From NCBI GenBank assembly GCA_029582155.1, contig CM055908.1, forward strand, positions 23,297,103 through 23,361,102: a stretch of DNA of 64,000 nucleotides, in the 5' to 3' direction. Position 1 is the first letter of the stretch. Every line of letters begins with the position of its first letter. A model generated the notes under the pieces. It did no database searches. It worked only from the letters and a program-made list of their open reading frames with translations, and had not been told where the DNA came from. Shown here piece after piece: positions 60,441 through 64,000 of this stretch. This stretch comes from Panopea generosa (taxonomy: Eukaryota; Mollusca; Bivalvia; Adapedonta; Hiatellidae). Made by a program: the position numbers and the translations under genes.

Positions 60441-60915
60441 CAGGCATTCCAGCAATCTTATACCTACCAGATCATTATATGGGGCAGCTAGCTACAGGCA
60501 TGTCATATCATTCCGGCAATATTATAGCTACCTGATCATTAGGTAAGGAAGCAAGCTGCAGGCATGTCATATCATTCCAGCAATCTTATACCTACCAGAT
60601 CATTAGATGAGGCAGCAAGCTGCAGGCATATCATATCATCCCAGCAATCTTATACCTACCAGATCATTAGATGAGACAGCAAGCTGCAAGCATGTCATAT
60701 CATTCAAGCAATCTTATACCTACCTGGTCATAAGATGAGGCAACCAGCAGCAGGCATGTCATATTATTCCAGCAATCTTATACCTACCTGATCATTAGAT
60801 GAGGCAGCCAGCTGCGGACATGTCATATCATTCAAGCAATCTTATACCTACCTGATCATAAGAAATGGCAGCCAGCTGCAGGCATATCATATCATTCCAG
60901 CAATCTTATACCTAC
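60441..60915 (-). repeat. 64-bp units copying a TRPM donor site
   Basis: The donor-side string CTTATACCTAC (plus strand) starts at about 60457, 60521, 60585, 60649, 60713, 60777 and 60841, with the true donor at 60905, an exact 64-bp period. Each unit holds about 51 nt of the 3' end of the preceding exon (TGGAATGATATGACATGTCT, GCTGCCTCATCTAATGATC) plus 13 nt of intron including GTAGGTATAAG. Confidence 0.95.
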
Positions 60916-61057
60916 CTGATCATTAGATGAGGCAGCCAGCTGCAGACATGTCATATCATTCCAGCAGGGAGATTTCCGCTCCACAATCATCATTGCCTTA
61001 TCAGGGTCTTTCTGGTTACATTCATTAAGAACATTGGTAGCCAACTCCTCAAACTTC
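60916..61057 (-). CDS. TRPM channel, MHR exon (FEELATNVLNEC)
   Basis: 142-nt exon (acceptor TTCCAG before 61057, donor GTAGGT from 60915). It encodes KFEELATNVLNECNQKDPDK, AMMIVERKSPCWNDMTCLQL and AASSNDQ. F-E-x-L-A and W-x-x-x-T-C-L-x-L-A are hallmarks of the TRPM homology region before S1. It joins phase 2 in, phase 0 out. Confidence 0.93.
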
Positions 61058-61258
61058 CTGGAACACATGAGATACAAACAGTCAGGACAATACAAGTGAC
61101 TTAGTAGCAGTAATTTCTTCTTCAAGATGATAGATACAAAAAATCAGTAAATACAAGTAAATCAGTAACAGTAAAATTAAACAGAAAACAGGAGGCATAT
61201 GGTTATTTGAGTATTGGCGTCCCAACAGTTGCTACTGCTACAAAGCTCAGATACTTAC

Positions 61259-61402
61259 TGCTTGTAGGTAATTAACTTGTCTTTGATGATGAACTCATGC
61301 CTTGGTAAATGTCTGGCCATGGCACTGTACAGTCTTGTTGCTGCTAAAGCACTTGTGACGGGCTCGTCCCCCATCTCCCAGAAAAACATAGCCATACTTT
61401 GT
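61259..61402 (-). CDS. TRPM channel, MHR exon (MAMFFWEMGDEPV)
   Basis: 144-nt exon (acceptor CGGCAG before 61402, donor GTAAGT from 61258). It encodes QSMAMFFWEMGDEPVTSALA, ATRLYSAMARHLPRHEFII and KDKLITYK. M-A-x-F-F-W-x-x-G-x-E is the best conserved TRPM MHR motif. It joins phase 2 in, phase 2 out. Confidence 0.94.
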
Positions 61403-61830
61403 CTGCCGGTAGAAACAGTATATTTCATGTAAGTCAATTTCTTACTTAACATAGCATTTAAAAAATTACTCTACCATCAATGTTTAAAATGAATTGATAT
61501 TGGTTGTTTCCAACTGTTATATCTTTTAACATTGCCTTTTATTCCAAGGATCACCAAAAAATGTATTGGTTAACTGTTATACATTATAAATACCTTATTT
61601 GCAATATTCTTCATAGGTTTGTTTACTATTTAAACTTCATTTGCTTCATTAAGCACCTAGACTGGTAAGTAGGAAACTTATTCGATTTGTATGTTCCCTA
61701 TATAAACTTGCAAAATAATTGGAAATCCCATGTAATATAAACACTTTTACACAATCAGCAAATATAGATAAGTTCTATTTGTCAGCCTGAAAATAAAGGG
61801 GACCCTTTTGTTAATTTCTACTGAATTTAC

Positions 61831-61968
61831 CTATTCAAGAGTACAGCCCAGATGAAGAGATGTTTAAATGGGTTATTGTATTTTGCCGTGTTAAAATCGA
61901 ATGTTTCAACATCAGGGTCTTCCAGATCCAACTCAGCCAACCCAAGGATATCTTTGTCTTCATCATAC
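61831..61968 (-). CDS. TRPM channel, MHR exon (DPDVETFDFNTAK)
   Basis: 138-nt exon (acceptor TATACAG before 61968, donor GTAAAT from 61830). It encodes YDEDKDILGLAELDLEDPDV, ETFDFNTAKYNNPFKHLFIW and AVLLN. P-F-K-x-L-F-I-W-A-V-L is the usual TRPM lead into R-Q-x-M-A. It joins phase 2 in, phase 2 out. Confidence 0.92.
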
Positions 61969-62890
61969 CTGTATATGAAACAGAAACAATATATCTACAT
62001 TTGATATATGCTTAAACATTTGCTATATCTGCGTTATTTTGACAATTTGTACAAAGCTTGCCTTGGGCGAGAAAACAAAAGTACAATACCTACATGTGCA
62101 GTGTTTATTTATTCTTTTCTGGTTTCCACATTTTTAGTATCATTTTAATTGTTTCCCTCTCGTGTAGGATTTATCTTTTTAAGGAGTTTTCCCATGTTTG
62201 ATACACACAGAATGATCACAAAAAACTATAATTACGACTCAAGCAATAGACTAGCATCAAAGTCTTAATAGTTATTCAAAATTATTCAAACAACCTGATA
62301 ATAAGAAAACTATAGCATTTCACCGAACAACAGCAGATATGAAAAATTACATCCAACTACCGCTGGCTACTTAACACTATACAGTAACCTGTATTAGCAA
62401 TAACCAATTATCACGATATTCACGAAGACCATTAACATGTTTGTAACTGCTGCTTTGTTTATATATACATGTACACGTACCTGTATTTGGATAGGTTAGA
62501 ATTTGACATGCAGTATGCTTCAAATTGAATTGAAGTGGAAGCTCAAAAGTACAAAAAATTTTACAGCTGTTTGTTTGACAACATACATTATACTGAATGC
62601 TACCGATATATCTTATGGTGAACAAAAGTACTTGCCCATTCATAAAATCATGACATATTTTATACAAGTATTAACCTAGTGTGATATCAATGCAGACTCA
62701 TTTCTTGGTGTTCTGAAAATGCTTGAGTCTTGTTCATCAAAAACTGCACTACTTTTGGACTTACCGAACATGTAAATGCGTCAATTAATTATCGAAAATG
62801 GCATTACATGTAATTTGCAATGTTGACATCATAAGATGACACAAACTATTACATTAATTAGTGTCTTGTAAAAAGTATTCTAGTGTCTTG
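61969..62890. other. TRPM intron, nothing recognised
   Basis: AT-rich intron. The 96-codon minus-strand frame at 62377-62667 is Cys-rich but has no splice sites in phase and no TRPM resemblance. Confidence 0.5.
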
Positions 62891-62899
62891 AAGTGATGA

Positions 62900-63190
62900 T
62901 TGATTGATTGAATATTAAGCATAATTTTATGCCATCGAGGGCTAACAGACAATCAGTTAACCTAACCACTGTTTCGTGTGAATTGGAAGGCTAACCAGTA
63001 CTCGAGAACACCCCATCTCCGCAAGTAAATGATAACTTTCCTACTTGAATCAACAGTGAGAGATGAATGATAATGAGACACAATGTTATATACCAGTCAT
63101 CAAGGAGACTGTTGCCGGGAGGGGATTCGAAATCAGGACCCCTGGATTGATAGCCGGGCGTGTTACCGATTGAGTTTATCAGGCCTGGCT
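62900..63190 (-). mobile_element. tRNA-derived SINE family A, reverse copy
   Basis: Near-complete: the tail GATTGATTGATTGAATATTA is at 62900 on the plus strand, the body ends near 63110, box B (minus GATTTCGAATCCCC) is at about 63121-63134 and the head ends near 63187. Confidence 0.92.
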
Positions 63191-63424
63191 TGGAGTGATG
63201 AAATAAAAAATAAATAGTAAATGCAAAATGTTTGTACATGTATTTTATGTGATTAAACCAAATCTCACATTCATGCTCATTTGTTATAAAATCTTATAGC
63301 CAATTTATCAAATAAATACAACCATATATAAGCACTCACGTGAGATCCTTTATATATGATAACTAACTTTACTTTCATGTTTTTACAAATATTACTGACA
63401 GGCAACAAACAGATTTCAACTTAC

Positions 63425-63528
63425 CTGTCAAACAGTCTACGAAGCAATAGGCAGACATTTTCTCTGGTTATTTCCTCTTTTCCCGTCAGTTGAAACAGCA
63501 GATGATATAAGGGATTATGCTTGGGAAT
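63425..63528 (-). CDS. TRPM channel, most 5' exon in the window
   Basis: 104-nt exon (acceptor TGGCAG before 63528, donor GTAAGT from 63424). It encodes IPKHNPLYHLLFQLTGKEEI and TRENVCLLLRRLFD. P-L-Y-x-L-(L/V) matches the N-terminal MHR segment of TRPMs (compare T-L-Y-H-L-V). It joins phase 0 in, phase 2 out. The exon start is repeated upstream, so which copy is spliced cannot be decided from sequence alone. This one is chosen because only it continues in frame to a donor. The N-terminal part of the channel lies beyond 64000. Confidence 0.86.
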
Positions 63529-64000
63529 CTGCCATATACATGTAGCAATCATTAATACAAGTTTATGAGAGGCACATGGTTTTACAGTAGAGCACCAAAC
63601 CCAGTAGAGATTTCTCCCCACAGTTGAAACAGCAGACGATATAAGGGGTCATGCTTGGGAATCTGCCATAAACATGAAGCAATCATAAATACAAGTTTAT
63701 GAGAGGCACATGGTTTGATGGTAGAGCACCAAACCCAGTAATGTTTTCTCCCCACAGTTGAAACAGCAGACGATATAAGGGGTCATGCTTAGGAATCTGC
63801 CATAAACATGTAGCAATTATAAATACAAGTTTATGAGAGGCACATGGTTTAATGGTAGAGCACCAAACCCAGTAGAAATTTCTCCCCACAGTTGAAACAG
63901 CAGACGATATAAGGGGTCATGCTTGGGAATCTGCCATAAACATGTAGCAATTATAAATACAAGTTTATGAGAGGCACATGGTTTAATGGTACAGCACCAA
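63529..64000 (-). repeat. 134-bp units copying a TRPM acceptor and exon start
   Basis: The exon string CAGTTGAAACAGCAG (plus strand) occurs at 63487 (true exon), 63621, 63755 and 63889, an exact 134-bp period, and the array runs off the window. Each copy keeps the acceptor ATGGCAG and the first 40 or so exon bases (IPKHDPLYRLLFQL), then turns into intron at GGGGAGAAA instead of the rest of the exon. Confidence 0.95.

Noticed and set aside
60892..61125. 77-codon frame with its own start codon (MKKKLLLLSHL)
   Set aside because: The part before 61057 is intron read-through; the true coding segment is the exon 60916-61057 entered by splicing.

Overview
The window is eukaryotic, AT-rich and repeat-dense, and most likely comes from a bivalve (or closely related) mollusc. 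The clues are an adhesion/methuselah-like GPCR with a cysteine-rich ectodomain, dispersed intronic repeats of a kind I recognise from molluscan introns, tRNA-derived SINEs with ATCA-type tails, and very many minisatellites. I cannot name the species. Most long open frames here are by-products of tandem repeats. Only two protein-coding genes can be supported, and both are split into exons.

Layout. 1-8300: no recognisable gene; a 23-bp minisatellite (1.06-2.21 kb), a TGCC/TGTC microsatellite, a SINE, a possible promoter with a double E-box palindrome (7.09 kb) and a 31-bp minisatellite (7.29-8.13 kb). 8328-18414, plus strand: a three-exon gene for a secreted-N-terminus seven-TM receptor. It has a signal peptide, a Thr/Pro mucin-like stalk, a somatomedin-B-like cysteine knot, further Cys-rich ectodomain and a family-B 7TM. 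All three exons join in phase 0 to give 1136 residues. Intron 1 carries a dead Tx1/L1-like LINE on the minus strand. Intron 2 carries a 56-bp minisatellite with a 164-bp higher-order period, and a SINE whose target-site duplication copied the 3' splice site of the 7TM exon.

19625-31527: an approximately 12-kb array of a 52-bp satellite containing three copies of one 5'-truncated LINE tail. 31.5-36.2 kb: AT-rich sequence with no confident coding region.

36297-64000 and beyond, minus strand: sixteen consecutive exons of a TRPM-family cation channel. They join without a frame break into 904 codons, covering the distal MHR region, S1-S6 with pore, TRP helix, coiled-coil region and a long Lys/Glu-rich C-terminal linker. 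The N-terminal exons lie beyond 64000. The two genes converge on the satellite.

The most unusual feature is inside the TRPM gene. Several introns are filled by minisatellites whose unit straddles an exon/intron boundary: 134, 64, 79, 77 and 81 bp units, plus a 25-bp array next to a sixth boundary. Each array copies the last or first 40-60 nt of the neighbouring exon together with its splice site, and the true exon sits at one edge. One intron (60024-60915) is made almost entirely of donor-side copies followed by acceptor-side copies. All exon calls and repeat periods were read by eye from the sequence; no alignment or database search was run.
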